In this document: positions 52,390-61,788 of the stretch, piece by piece
Layout of the letters: every line of letters starts with the position of its first letter
Numbering within the stretch: the first letter of the stretch is position 1
DNA from: Pseudomonas gingeri
GTDB lineage: Bacteria > Pseudomonadota > Gammaproteobacteria > Pseudomonadales > Pseudomonadaceae
Assembly (NCBI RefSeq): GCF_013385425.1
Contig: NZ_JACAQA010000003.1
Coordinates: 434,001-498,000, forward strand
Direction: 5' to 3'
DNA: 64,000 nt
Notes under the pieces: generated by a model
The model's input: only the letters and a program-made list of their open reading frames with translations
Told to the model about the DNA's origin: nothing
Databases searched by the model: none
Program-made: the position numbers and the translations under genes

Positions 52390-53559
52390 TTGAAAAGCAA
52401 AAAAGGACTGCTGATTACAGCATACGCGAACCGGATAGCACGCCTGATTATCGGCCTACCCCTGCTAAGTGCGGCGTTAGGAGTGCCCATTGCGCATTCT
52501 GCACAGAATCCAGCGACGCCCGGCCCGAGCTTTTCATGTAGGGCGGCGAATAACGCCATCGAAAAGCTGATCTGTAGTGATCCAGGGCTATCCACACAGG
52601 ATCGAACAATGGCCGTGCTGTTTGCCGCGTCCCGTACGGACGCGTCAGGTCGGGGTCTATCACAGCAGCAACCCCTGCAACGACAATGGCTAAAGACCCG
52701 CGATAAGCAATGTTCGAGTGGCGATATGCACGCGTGTCTTGTCAGCACCTACGATGAGCGGCTGAACACACTGGCCATTGCGGCGCTTTTCCAGGCACCG
52801 GATGTCGCACTGGCAGAGCTTACCCGACAGAACCCTGGATCCGCCCTGTTGTACGAAGCCATCTATCGCTACGCGACCATCGAGAATGACGCCGATCGTG
52901 CGACAGCGGTGGAGAAACTGATTGCTCCGGCTTTCGAAGTGATTCACGACAAACCATGGGCAACGCCTTTGTCCGATATCAAAGACACACATGACGTGGT
53001 GTCATCGGACAAAAACTTCTCCACGTTTCTGAATGTCGCATCGGTCAGCGATTATGCGCTGACGATGCCGTGTTCGGCGTTTGTACGACGGCCCGGATTG
53101 ATCGACGTATTGGACTCGGTCTACGCCGGAGCCATCGACGGTCGACTGATCCGCAGTGACTGCGAAGCGATGACCTCACGCTTGCAGAAGGCGGATCAAC
53201 TGACAAAAGCAGCGGTTGCGGTACAACCCAACTGTCCAGGCACCATTCGCTTCAGCCTCGAACGTGACTTTGACAAAACACTGCTTCTCCTTCGTTTACA
53301 CCGCACTGAAGCATGGGAGGCACAAGCACTCAATACCAACTCCCGTGCCGAGAACGAAAACAATGGCGAACCGGGGAAAAACGTCGACAAACCGAGCTTT
53401 ATCGCAGGGCATCAGGTGTCAATTCGTGACGCGGCCTATGAGCTGGCGACCTACTATTCAAGCCACTTCGGTGTCCCGCCAGTCCTTGCAAAAGAACAAG
53501 CTCGGAGGGCGGTGAATGCAATCATCTCCGGGGCCTACAACCTTTGTGAGCGGGGTTAG
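52390..53559 (+). CDS. Secreted LprI-like protein of unknown function
   Basis: A 389-residue protein that begins with a TTG (52390) placed seven bases after AGGA. A signal peptide (LIIGLPLLSAALGVPIAHSA) is near 18-38. The next 70 residues have the LprI N-terminal pattern: FSCRAANNAIEKLICSDPGL, then LQRQWLKTRDKQC and DMHACLVSTYDERL, with four to six cysteines that can pair. The rest is helical with no known motif (several Cys: TMPCSAF, RSDCEAM, QPNCPGT, NLCERG). The gene is four bases from the rhomboid protease gene and could be its substrate or partner. Confidence 0.72.
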   Translation: MKSKKGLLITAYANRIARLIIGLPLLSAALGVPIAHSAQNPATPGPSFSCRAANNAIEKLICSDPGLSTQDRTMAVLFAASRTDASGRGLSQQQPLQRQWLKTRDKQCSSGDMHACLVSTYDERLNTLAIAALFQAPDVALAELTRQNPGSALLYEAIYRYATIENDADRATAVEKLIAPAFEVIHDKPWATPLSDIKDTHDVVSSDKNFSTFLNVASVSDYALTMPCSAFVRRPGLIDVLDSVYAGAIDGRLIRSDCEAMTSRLQKADQLTKAAVAVQPNCPGTIRFSLERDFDKTLLLLRLHRTEAWEAQALNTNSRAENENNGEPGKNVDKPSFIAGHQVSIRDAAYELATYYSSHFGVPPVLAKEQARRAVNAIISGAYNLCERG

Positions 53560-53563
53560 GAAC

Positions 53564-55120
53564 ATGGAGCGGATCGAGCCAACAATGGTCTTCACCCTCC
53601 CCCCGGAACTCCCGGATATTCCGGGCAGCAAGCTCATGGGAACGTTCAGGGCCCGGTTCGCCGTCAGGCCCAAGCGAGGGCAACGCGGTGCTGTTCTGCG
53701 CTCCATGCTCAGGAAAGGAGAGCTTTGCATCACCGATGAGGAAGTCGTACTCATCAAGTCGAGTCGCAGGCTGTTCCGACGTTCCACCGAAACGAAACGG
53801 GTCATCCCGCGCAGCCAGATCTTTGATGCCAAAACCATCAGAAAGTATGTCTATTTCGACATTCATGGGCCCGACGGCATCCAACACGTCTTCCTGATCG
53901 CATCCAGCCGCGACGCAGCACAACAAATCCTCGAATGGCTCCCCGGACACGCAACGCCTGCCCATGAGGCCGAGCAAATAGCCCTGTCCAGCTACTCCGA
54001 ACGGATCCGGACACTGGCACCGATCACATGGGCCACCTACGGGCTGATCGCGATCAACGTGCTGGTTTACCTCGCGATGTGCGCGGGTGGTGTTGGTGTC
54101 ATGGCGCAGAACTTGGCAATGACCGTCAAATGGGGCACGAACTTCGGCCCTGACACACTGACGGGGCAATGGTGGCGCCTGCTCACATCGGTGTTCGTCC
54201 ATTTCGGCCTGATCCACCTGATGCTCAACATGTTCACGCTGTACCAGATCGGCCGACTGGCCGAACGCCTGTACGGGAGCGGGCGATTCCTGATGTTGTA
54301 TCTGTTTGCCGGTGTCACCGGCAGCATTGCCAGTTTGCTATGGCATCCGATGATCAACAGTGCGGGGGCGTCGGGGGCGATTTTCGGGGTGTTCGGTGGA
54401 CTGTTGGTGTTCGTACTGAAATACCGCCACGAGTTACCGAAGTCGATTGCCGTACAGCAACGCGTCTCCATACTGGTACTCATCGGGTACAACCTGCTCT
54501 ACGGTTTTACCCACCCGGGCATCGACAATGGCGCCCATCTCGGCGGCTTGCTGGGCGGCGTGTTACTTGGCTTGACCCTGGCCAGCTCGCTCAACCCGAC
54601 AGCTCGCACAAAAGTGGCGCTTGAAAGCACCTTGTTTTCCTGTGCACTGGTACTCGCCGTCCTGATCGCATCGGTTTACCCGTTGGCGCGTTCCAGCGAG
54701 ACTGCCCGTGAAGAGATTCAATTCAGGGCACTGGTTCTCAGCCTTGGGCCGACCGAGCAAAAAACCATGAAAGAGATGGCCGCGCTCCTGCGCCAACCTA
54801 CGGATACGCCAGGCAAAAGAGCGATGATAGCCATCGCCATCTCACGAGAGGTCGTCCCGCAATGGAACAAACTGTATACCGCCGTTGACAACGCCCGCCT
54901 ACCCGCCAATTCGCCGCAAATCGTGGTCAAGTCAGCCATGCTGCGCTACTTCGACGACATGCGAAAAATGTGTCGCCTGAGCTCAATGATGATCGCGCGC
55001 GAGCCCACTCCGGATCCGGCATTGCTGGCCCAGGTCAAGACGCTCAAGAGTGACTCGATGGAACAGATCGCCGTGCTTCAGCAACTGGCCGCGGCCAACA
55101 AGCAAGGTGGGCGTCATTGA
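53564..55120 (+). CDS. Rhomboid intramembrane serine protease with N-terminal cytoplasmic domain
   Basis: A 518-residue protein. Residues 1-150 form a soluble domain with beta-strand character (LCITDEEVVLIKSSRRLFRR and HVFLIASSRDAAQQILEW), PH-like by eye. The rhomboid core at about 165-370 has about six membrane helices, the catalytic Ser in GASGAIFGVFGG and the His in NGAHLGGLLGG; the L1-loop motif WWRLLTSVFVHFGLIHLMLN is also present. The C-terminal 145 residues are helical. The ATG at 53564, preceded by TTAGGAAC, is chosen; a longer in-frame start at 53516 overlaps the upstream gene. Confidence 0.93.
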   Translation: MERIEPTMVFTLPPELPDIPGSKLMGTFRARFAVRPKRGQRGAVLRSMLRKGELCITDEEVVLIKSSRRLFRRSTETKRVIPRSQIFDAKTIRKYVYFDIHGPDGIQHVFLIASSRDAAQQILEWLPGHATPAHEAEQIALSSYSERIRTLAPITWATYGLIAINVLVYLAMCAGGVGVMAQNLAMTVKWGTNFGPDTLTGQWWRLLTSVFVHFGLIHLMLNMFTLYQIGRLAERLYGSGRFLMLYLFAGVTGSIASLLWHPMINSAGASGAIFGVFGGLLVFVLKYRHELPKSIAVQQRVSILVLIGYNLLYGFTHPGIDNGAHLGGLLGGVLLGLTLASSLNPTARTKVALESTLFSCALVLAVLIASVYPLARSSETAREEIQFRALVLSLGPTEQKTMKEMAALLRQPTDTPGKRAMIAIAISREVVPQWNKLYTAVDNARLPANSPQIVVKSAMLRYFDDMRKMCRLSSMMIAREPTPDPALLAQVKTLKSDSMEQIAVLQQLAAANKQGGRH

Positions 55121-55383
55121 AAGCGGCCATCCCCGAGCCTGCTGATCACCAGCGGCACGCTCAACGCCGCAGGGAGGCCAATGAGCGTATCACTGGCCCG
55201 ATGAAACCTTGAACAACCCGATCGGGTGAACACATTCACCGTCACCAGTCTGTCCATGATTGGCCGCCTCCAGGTTGCGGCCGGGGCAATCCCGGCCTAT
55301 GTTCCAAGCGATACATTTATCTGCGACCAGCCGCCCCAGCCTGCTGTCCATCCAATACGAACGCCCCCGTAACGAGGTGACAC
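55121..55383. promoter_or_regulatory. Leader region of the transsulfuration operon
   Basis: This 263-base gap precedes the cystathionine beta-synthase gene. A stable hairpin GGCCGGG (55279-55285) / CCCGGCC (55291-55297) lies 87 bases before the ATG; no T run follows it, so it is not a typical terminator. A GAGGTGACAC ribosome binding site precedes the ATG at 55384. Short frames here are shadows. Confidence 0.45.
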
Positions 55384-56760
55384 ATGCCGAACAACTCCCG
55401 CCCCGCCGTACTCGAACTGATCGGCAATACGCCGCTGGTGCGCGTCAGCCGCTTCGATACCGGCCCGTGCACGTTGTTCCTCAAACTTGAATCGCAGAAC
55501 CCTGGCGGCTCGATCAAGGATCGTATCGGCCTGGCAATGATCGATGCGGCCGAGCGCGATGGGCGCCTGCGTCCCGGCGGCACCATCGTCGAAGCGACTG
55601 CCGGCAACACCGGTCTCGGCCTGGCCCTGGTCGGCCGGGCCAAGGGCTATCGGGTCGTGCTGGTGGTCCCCGACAAGATGTCCACCGAAAAAGTCCTGCA
55701 CCTCAAGGCCATGGGCGCCGAGGTGCATATCACCCGCTCCGATGTCGGCAAGGGCCATCCCGAATACTACCAGGACGTCGCCGCGCGGCTGGCGCGGGAT
55801 ATTCCCGACGCGTTCTTCGCCGATCAATTCAACAACCCGGCCAACCCGCTGGCCCATGAAACCAGTACAGCGCCAGAGATCTGGGCACAAACCCAACACG
55901 ACTTGGACGCCATCGTCGTCGGCGTCGGCTCGGCCGGCACCCTGACCGGGCTGACCCGTTTCTTCCAACGCGTACAACCGGACCTGGCCATGGTCCTGGC
56001 CGATCCCGTCGGCTCGGTCATGGCCGAATACAGCCGCAGCGGCACCATCGGCACCGCGGGTTCCTGGGCCGTGGAAGGCATCGGCGAAGACTTCGTCCCG
56101 TCGATTGCCGACCTGTCCAGCGTGCGCAAGGCCTATTCGATCAGCGACGAAGAAAGCTTCGACCATGCCCGCCAACTGCTGCGCGCCGAAGGCATTCTCG
56201 GCGGCTCCTCGACCGGCACCTTGCTGGCCGCGGCGCTGCGTTATTGTCGCGAGCAAACCGAACCCAAGCGCGTCGTCACCTTTGTCTGCGACACCGGCAC
56301 CCGTTACCTGTCCAAGGTCTACAACGACCAGTGGATGAACGACCAGGGCTTGCTGAAGTACAAGCACTACGGCGATCTGCGCGACCTGATCGCACGGCGC
56401 TTCGAGGATGGCCGGGTGATCAGCGTCGGTCCGGACGATACCCTGCTCACCGCCTTCCAGCGCATGCGCCTGGCGGACGTGTCGCAGTTGCCGGTGCTGG
56501 TGGACGGCCAACAACTGGTGGGCGTGATCGACGAATCGGATATCCTGCTGGGTATGCATGACGACGCGACACACTTCCGTCTGAGCGTGTCCAGCGTTAT
56601 GACCAACAAACTGCAAACCCTGGCCCCCACCGCCAGCCTGGCTGAACTGCAGGCCGAGCTGGCTCGCGGGCTGGTGGCGATTATTGCCGACGCCTCGGGC
56701 TTCCATGGCCTGATTACCCGCGTCGACCTGCTCAATCACTTACGGAGATCCCTTGCATGA
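55384..56760 (+). CDS. Cystathionine beta-synthase with C-terminal CBS domains
   Basis: A 458-residue fold-type II PLP enzyme. The PLP lysine lies in GGSIKDRIGLAMID near residue 43, and ATAGNTGLGLALVGRA and GVGSAGTLTGLTRF are the phosphate-binding loops. The C-terminal part from about 335 holds two CBS domains (VISVGPDDTLLTAFQRMRLA, LVGVIDESDILLGMH, then LSVSSVMTNKLQTLAPTASL and GLVAIIADASG). It condenses serine or an O-acyl serine with homocysteine to cystathionine. Overlaps the next gene by four bases. Confidence 0.94.
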   Translation: MPNNSRPAVLELIGNTPLVRVSRFDTGPCTLFLKLESQNPGGSIKDRIGLAMIDAAERDGRLRPGGTIVEATAGNTGLGLALVGRAKGYRVVLVVPDKMSTEKVLHLKAMGAEVHITRSDVGKGHPEYYQDVAARLARDIPDAFFADQFNNPANPLAHETSTAPEIWAQTQHDLDAIVVGVGSAGTLTGLTRFFQRVQPDLAMVLADPVGSVMAEYSRSGTIGTAGSWAVEGIGEDFVPSIADLSSVRKAYSISDEESFDHARQLLRAEGILGGSSTGTLLAAALRYCREQTEPKRVVTFVCDTGTRYLSKVYNDQWMNDQGLLKYKHYGDLRDLIARRFEDGRVISVGPDDTLLTAFQRMRLADVSQLPVLVDGQQLVGVIDESDILLGMHDDATHFRLSVSSVMTNKLQTLAPTASLAELQAELARGLVAIIADASGFHGLITRVDLLNHLRRSLA

Positions 56761-57935
56761 GTCAGCACGACAAGTCCGCCGCTCCCCGCGCCTTTGCTAC
56801 CCGTGTCATCCATGCCGGGCAGTCGCCGGACCCGACCACCGGTGCGCTGATGCCGCCGATCTACGCCAACTCCACCTATCTGCAAGAGAGCCCCGGGGTG
56901 CACAAGGGCTTCGACTACGGTCGCTCGCACAACCCGACACGCTTTGCCCTGGAGCGCTGCGTGGCCGACCTTGAGGGCGGTACCCAGGCTTTCGCCTTTG
57001 CCTCCGGACTGGCGGCGATTTCCACCGTGCTCGAACTGCTCGACGCCGGCACCCATGTGGTCTCCGGCAATGACCTGTACGGCGGCACCTTCCGCCTGTT
57101 CGACAAGGTTCGCCAACGCAGCGCCGGGCATCGCTTCAGCTACGTCGACCTGACCGACCTCGGCGCCTTCGAAGCGGCGCTGCAGGACACTACGCGGATG
57201 GTCTGGGTCGAGACGCCGAGCAATCCCCTGCTGAGCCTCACCGACCTTGCCGCCATCGCCCGCATCTGTCGCGATCGCGGCATCATCTGCGTCGCTGACA
57301 ACACCTTTGCCAGTCCGTGGATCCAGCGTCCGTTGGAGCTGGGCTTCGACATCGTGGTGCACTCCACGACCAAATACCTCAACGGCCACTCCGACGTGAT
57401 CGGCGGCATCGCGGTGGTCGGGCAAAACCCCGAACTCGCCGAACGCCTGGGCTTCCTGCAAAACTCGGTGGGTGCCATTGCCGGGCCCTTTGACGCCTTC
57501 CTCACCCTGCGCGGCGTGAAGACCCTGTCGCTGCGCATGGAGCGCCATTGCAGCAACGCCCTGGACCTGGCGACCTGGCTGGAGCGTCAGCCACAGGTGG
57601 CGCGCGTCTACTACCCGGGCCTGCCGTCACACCCACAGCACGAACTGGCGCGTCGGCAGATGCGTGGCTTCGGCGGGATGATTTCGGTTGACCTGAAAAG
57701 CGACCTGGCCGGGGCCAAGCGCTTCCTCGAAAGCGTGGAGATCTTCGCCCTGGCCGAGAGCCTGGGCGGCGTGGAAAGCCTGATCGAACACCCGGCGATC
57801 ATGACCCACGCCAGCATCCCTGCTGAAACCCGCGCGCAACTTGGCATCGGTGATGGACTGGTGCGCTTGTCGGTCGGTGTCGAGGATGTCGAAGACCTGC
57901 GGGCGGATCTGGCACAGGCATTGGCACGGATCTAA
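56757..57935 (+). CDS. Cystathionine gamma-lyase / synthase-type PLP enzyme
   Basis: A 392-residue gamma-family PLP enzyme. The lysine lies in VHSTTKYLNGHSDVIGGIAV, and the substrate-binding YGRSHNPTRFALERCVADLE and VESLIEHPAIMTHASIPAE motifs are typical. Paired with the beta-synthase just upstream, it most likely cleaves cystathionine to cysteine (reverse transsulfuration), feeding methionine sulfur into cysteine. A gamma-synthase role is not excluded. A strong terminator follows. Confidence 0.93.
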   Translation: MSQHDKSAAPRAFATRVIHAGQSPDPTTGALMPPIYANSTYLQESPGVHKGFDYGRSHNPTRFALERCVADLEGGTQAFAFASGLAAISTVLELLDAGTHVVSGNDLYGGTFRLFDKVRQRSAGHRFSYVDLTDLGAFEAALQDTTRMVWVETPSNPLLSLTDLAAIARICRDRGIICVADNTFASPWIQRPLELGFDIVVHSTTKYLNGHSDVIGGIAVVGQNPELAERLGFLQNSVGAIAGPFDAFLTLRGVKTLSLRMERHCSNALDLATWLERQPQVARVYYPGLPSHPQHELARRQMRGFGGMISVDLKSDLAGAKRFLESVEIFALAESLGGVESLIEHPAIMTHASIPAETRAQLGIGDGLVRLSVGVEDVEDLRADLAQALARI

Positions 57936-57945
57936 ACCCCGCCGC

Positions 57946-57990
57946 GCAGGCCACCTTCAATGAAAGTTGGTGGCCTGCCGCCTTTATTTT
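57946..57990 (+). terminator. Intrinsic terminator of the transsulfuration operon
   Basis: GCAGGCCACC (57946-57955) and GGTGGCCTGC (57969-57978) form a ten-base-pair stem, followed by CGCCTTTATTTT (57979-57990). It begins 11 bases after the lyase stop. Confidence 0.88.
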
Positions 57991-58082
57991 AAACTGCGTT
58001 TTCCATCGGGCTGATTGAGTGGCCCAGCATCCCCTGTAATGCCAATCCCCATCACGCCCCCTCCGCAGTCGGCGCTAACAAC

Positions 58083-59798
58083 ATGATCGAAGTAACCGAA
58101 GTTTCCATTGCCCAGCTGCGTGCTGCGCTCGAATCCGGCCAGACCACGGCGGTTGAGCTGGTCCAGGCCTACCTCGCCAGGATCGACGCCTACGACGGCC
58201 CCGACACGCCTACCGCCCTCAACGCGGTAGTGGTTCGCAACCCCGATGCCCTCAAGGAAGCACAGGCCTCCGATGCTCGCCGGGCCAAGGGCGAAACACT
58301 GGGGCCACTCGATGGCATTCCCTATACAGCCAAGGACAGCTATCTGGTCAAGGGGCTTACCGCCGCTTCCGGCAGTCCGGCCTTCGCCAAGCTGATCGCC
58401 CATCGCGACGCGTTCACCATCGAACGGCTACGCGCCGGCGGTGCCATCTGCCTGGGCAAGACCAATATGCCGCCCATGGCCAACGGCGGCATGCAGCGCG
58501 GGGTCTACGGCCGGGCGGAAAGCCCGTACAACGCCGGCTACCTCACCGCACCGTTCGCCTCGGGCTCATCCAATGGCGCCGGGACCGCAACCGCGGCCAG
58601 CTTCGCGGCCTTCGGCCTTGCGGAAGAAACCTGGTCGAGCGGACGTGGACCGGCTTCGAACAATGGCTTGTGTGCCTATACCCCTTCCCGGGGCGTGATC
58701 TCGGTGCGCGGCAACTGGCCGCTGACCCCGACCATGGATGTGGTCGTGCCCTATGCCAGGACCATGGCCGACCTGCTCGAAGTGCTCGACGTGGTGGTAG
58801 CGGAAGATCCCGATACCCGTGGCGATCTGTGGCGAATGCAACCCTGGGTACCGATTCCGAACGTGGCCTCGGTGCGTCCCGCGTCCTATGGCGCACTGGC
58901 CGCCGGCACCGATGCACTCGCCGGCAAACGCTTCGGTGTGCCGCGTATGTTCATCAATGCCGATCCCGAAGCGGGCACCAGCGAGGCCCCGGGGATCGGT
59001 GGTCCGACGGGGCAACGCATCAACACCCGGGCTTCCGTGATCGATCTCTGGGAAGCCGCGCGCAAGGCCCTCGAAGCGGCCGGTGCCGAGGTGGTGGAAG
59101 TCGACTTCCCGCTGGTCTCCAATTGCGAAGGTGATCGTCCCGGTACGCCGACGGTGTTCACCCGGGGCCTGGTGTCCAAGGAGTTCCTGCACCATGAGTT
59201 GTGGGATCTGTCGGCCTGGGCCTTCGATGACTTCCTGCGGGCCAACGGCGATCCCGCGTTGAACCGTCTGGTAGACGTGGACGGGCCGAAGATTTTCCCC
59301 CACGACCCCGGCACCCTGCCCAACCGCGAAGGCGACCTGGCCGCCGGCATGGACGAGTATGTGCGGATGGCCGAGCGTGGCATTACCCCTTGGAACGAGA
59401 TCAGCACCCTGGCTGACGGACTGCGTGGGCTTGAACAGACCCGTCGTATCGATCTCGAGGAGTGGATGGATCGCCTGGGGCTCGATGCGGTGCTCTTCCC
59501 GACGGTGGCCGACGTCGGTCCGGCGGATGCCGATATCAATCCGCAGTCGGCGGATATCGCCTGGAGCAACGGCATCTGGGTCGCCAACGGCAACCTCGCC
59601 ATCCGCCATCTGGGTGTGCCCACGGTCACTGTGCCGATGGGCGTCATGGCGGATATCGGCATGCCGGTCGGCCTGACCTTCGCTGGCCGGGCGTATGACG
59701 ACTCAGCGCTGCTTCATCTCGCTTCGGCGTTTGAATCGACCGGGACCAAGCGCTTGATCCCGCCTCGTACGCCGGCACTGGCAACGAGTAACCAGTAA
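58083..59798 (+). CDS. Amidase-signature hydrolase
   Basis: A 571-residue amidase-signature enzyme. The catalytic Ser-cisSer-Lys triad is visible: Lys in YTAKDSYLVKGL near 82-93, the cis-Ser and nucleophile in FASGSSNGAGTATAASFAAF at about 160-179. GKTNMPPMANGGMQRGVYGR precedes it. The region after 400 is variable. Substrate unknown; may act on aryl or alkyl amides. The gene is monocistronic, with its start 92 bases after the upstream terminator and no clear ribosome binding site. Confidence 0.93.
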   Translation: MIEVTEVSIAQLRAALESGQTTAVELVQAYLARIDAYDGPDTPTALNAVVVRNPDALKEAQASDARRAKGETLGPLDGIPYTAKDSYLVKGLTAASGSPAFAKLIAHRDAFTIERLRAGGAICLGKTNMPPMANGGMQRGVYGRAESPYNAGYLTAPFASGSSNGAGTATAASFAAFGLAEETWSSGRGPASNNGLCAYTPSRGVISVRGNWPLTPTMDVVVPYARTMADLLEVLDVVVAEDPDTRGDLWRMQPWVPIPNVASVRPASYGALAAGTDALAGKRFGVPRMFINADPEAGTSEAPGIGGPTGQRINTRASVIDLWEAARKALEAAGAEVVEVDFPLVSNCEGDRPGTPTVFTRGLVSKEFLHHELWDLSAWAFDDFLRANGDPALNRLVDVDGPKIFPHDPGTLPNREGDLAAGMDEYVRMAERGITPWNEISTLADGLRGLEQTRRIDLEEWMDRLGLDAVLFPTVADVGPADADINPQSADIAWSNGIWVANGNLAIRHLGVPTVTVPMGVMADIGMPVGLTFAGRAYDDSALLHLASAFESTGTKRLIPPRTPALATSNQ

Positions 59799-59855
59799 TC
59801 AGAAGGGGTATCGGTCATAAACGCTCCAGTGGGGGGACTCGACGAGATCAATACG

Positions 59856-60833
59856 CTAACGGAGATGCGTCGCAAAAAAATCCCGCGCGCTTTCGTTAAG
59901 CTGCTTGTGAAAGGCAACCCGCTCGAATCCCTTGGCATCGACACAGAGTTGCGGCGCATCCTGTTTCAACGCCACAGGACACGGGGCAAGAAAGGCAAAA
60001 TGCGCGGCGCCGGAAACACGGTGGAACTCCGGTTTCCGGGGCAGTGCCTTGGCGAGTGCAGGCGTGGCTTCAGGCAGCACGCCATCGCCGCCAAACTCTG
60101 AAGCCCAAAGCTGCATCGGGGCTTTCACATTCGTCAGGTTGCCAGGGCTTGGAAACTCGTTGAGCGGATCCGCCAACACAAAGGCTTTGATCCGTGGGTC
60201 ATGGGTCAACGGCTGCGTGGGGACATCCTTGTTACGCAGTTGTTGGCAAATGGGCCATGCCGGATCTGGACACGGCACGTTGGCGTTGAGGAAATCCGGA
60301 TTGCCGCCGGCCAGTACAAGGCCTGTGTAGCCACCACGTGAAAACCCAAAGAAGCCTATCCGCTGCGGGTCAATCCTGGCGGCGTCAGGCGCGGCGCCCA
60401 GCATGTAATCGATCAGGCGTTTTATATCGGTCGGCCGTTCGACGAACGGAGAAAAATCGACGCCGTGGCTCATATCGGAAAAGGTGTCCCCCGGATGATT
60501 AATGGCCGCCACGATAAAGCCGGCATCAGCCAGTGTCTCGGCAAGGTCATGGTGGCCAAGGAAGGAGCCGCCGTGACCGTGGGAAATCACCACCAAGGGT
60601 AGCTTCTCTCCCACTACCGGACAGTCGCGCCGCCCCTTCAAAACAAAAGGTCCCATCGATACTTCCTGAACGGCATCCGCGCAGGGTGTCCAGATAATCG
60701 CCTTCAAGGCCGGGCCGCTGGCATCGGAGGGAATCTGAACGATCCTTATACCCGCTGCCTGCGCCATCGCCGCGGACAAGCAGAGCAATACAGCCAGGAC
60801 TAATTGGCTCAAGTAGTTGCCAGAAGCGAGCAT
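59856..60833 (-). CDS. Secreted alpha/beta hydrolase, PAF-acetylhydrolase / dienelactone hydrolase type
   Basis: A 325-residue secreted hydrolase. The ATG at 60833 has GGAG and starts a signal peptide (YLSQLVLAVLLCLSAAMAQA); ATGs at 60851 and 60890 are in frame. The nucleophile elbow is GFFGFSRGGYTGLVLAGG, the oxyanion strand VVISHGHGGSFLGHHDLAET, and the catalytic His in VSGAAHFAFLAPCPV. This is the PAF-AH-like / predicted dienelactone hydrolase fold of secreted esterases. Convergent with the amidase gene. Confidence 0.87.
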   Translation of the reverse strand: MLASGNYLSQLVLAVLLCLSAAMAQAAGIRIVQIPSDASGPALKAIIWTPCADAVQEVSMGPFVLKGRRDCPVVGEKLPLVVISHGHGGSFLGHHDLAETLADAGFIVAAINHPGDTFSDMSHGVDFSPFVERPTDIKRLIDYMLGAAPDAARIDPQRIGFFGFSRGGYTGLVLAGGNPDFLNANVPCPDPAWPICQQLRNKDVPTQPLTHDPRIKAFVLADPLNEFPSPGNLTNVKAPMQLWASEFGGDGVLPEATPALAKALPRKPEFHRVSGAAHFAFLAPCPVALKQDAPQLCVDAKGFERVAFHKQLNESARDFFATHLR

Positions 60834-60996
60834 TTTGTTTTTCCACTCCATAGATGCTGGCGGCCCCAAGACTATGTATGCCTTCCCCACATCTGAACAA
60901 GCCCTGCCTGCAGGCCCCCCCTATTGCTACTGACACAAAGGGTGCAGCACTATCGGCTAAAGCATCGCGATACCTCAAAAGAACCAGGGAGGAAAG

Positions 60997-61701
60997 ATGA
61001 TAGTTTTGATTACCGGCGCCACGGGTGGATACGGCCGCGCACTGTGCCAGCAGGCCAGGGCTGAAGGGCATTTTGTTATAGCGCTTGGCAGGTCCGCCGA
61101 AAAACTTCGAACGCTTGAGGCACAGGGGCTCGCTGACCGACACCATGAAATAGATTTTCTGGATGAAAACATCGAAGAAAAAATAAGCGACCTGGAGCAC
61201 ACCCTGAAAAGAAACAACATCAACAACATCGACCTGCTGATCAACAATGCCGGCATGGGCAGCAAGGGAGCGTCATTGCTCAGTGAAACCGCACAAAATA
61301 TTCAAAACTCATTAAGTGTCAACTGCATAGCCCCTTTTGCATTATCAGCACGCTTGATGAACATCTTTTCACTCAAAACCATTGTAAACATTTCGTCGCG
61401 CAGAGGCTCCGTGGAGCACAACGCAGCCCGCGACATTTCCAAAAAAGGCTGCTCTTATGCTTATAGAATCTCCAAATCCGCGTTGAACATGCTGTCTCTT
61501 TGCATAGCGGACGAATTTGGCGATCGCGTTGCCTGCTATGCCGTTCATCCTGGCAGATTGAAAACGGGCATCGGGGTCGCGGAAGCCACACTGGAACCCA
61601 GCCGCTCGGCAAAGCGATTATTTGATCTTGTTAAAAGCGCACCGCCGTCCAACCAATTCTACTCTCTCGAAAATGAGAACGTAGCCGTACTGCCTTGGTA
61701 A
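60997..61701 (+). CDS. Classical short-chain dehydrogenase/reductase
   Basis: A 234-residue SDR: ITGATGGYGRALCQQA (TGxxxGxG), NNAG in LLINNAGMGSKG, VNISSRRGSVEHNAARDISK with Ser, and YAYRISKSALNML (YxxxK). It binds NAD(P) and probably acts on an alcohol or ketone. Base composition is clearly AT-richer than most neighbours, which hints at later acquisition. The ATG at 60997 has AGGGAGG upstream. No operon partner. Confidence 0.9.
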   Translation: MIVLITGATGGYGRALCQQARAEGHFVIALGRSAEKLRTLEAQGLADRHHEIDFLDENIEEKISDLEHTLKRNNINNIDLLINNAGMGSKGASLLSETAQNIQNSLSVNCIAPFALSARLMNIFSLKTIVNISSRRGSVEHNAARDISKKGCSYAYRISKSALNMLSLCIADEFGDRVACYAVHPGRLKTGIGVAEATLEPSRSAKRLFDLVKSAPPSNQFYSLENENVAVLPW

Positions 61702-61788
61702 GACTCATGGCTAAGGTCATTGCTGTTACAACAGCTCACCGAAAGAGAAGACCTAAACGGCCTGATGTCTCGCCATGTCCTCCAAGCA

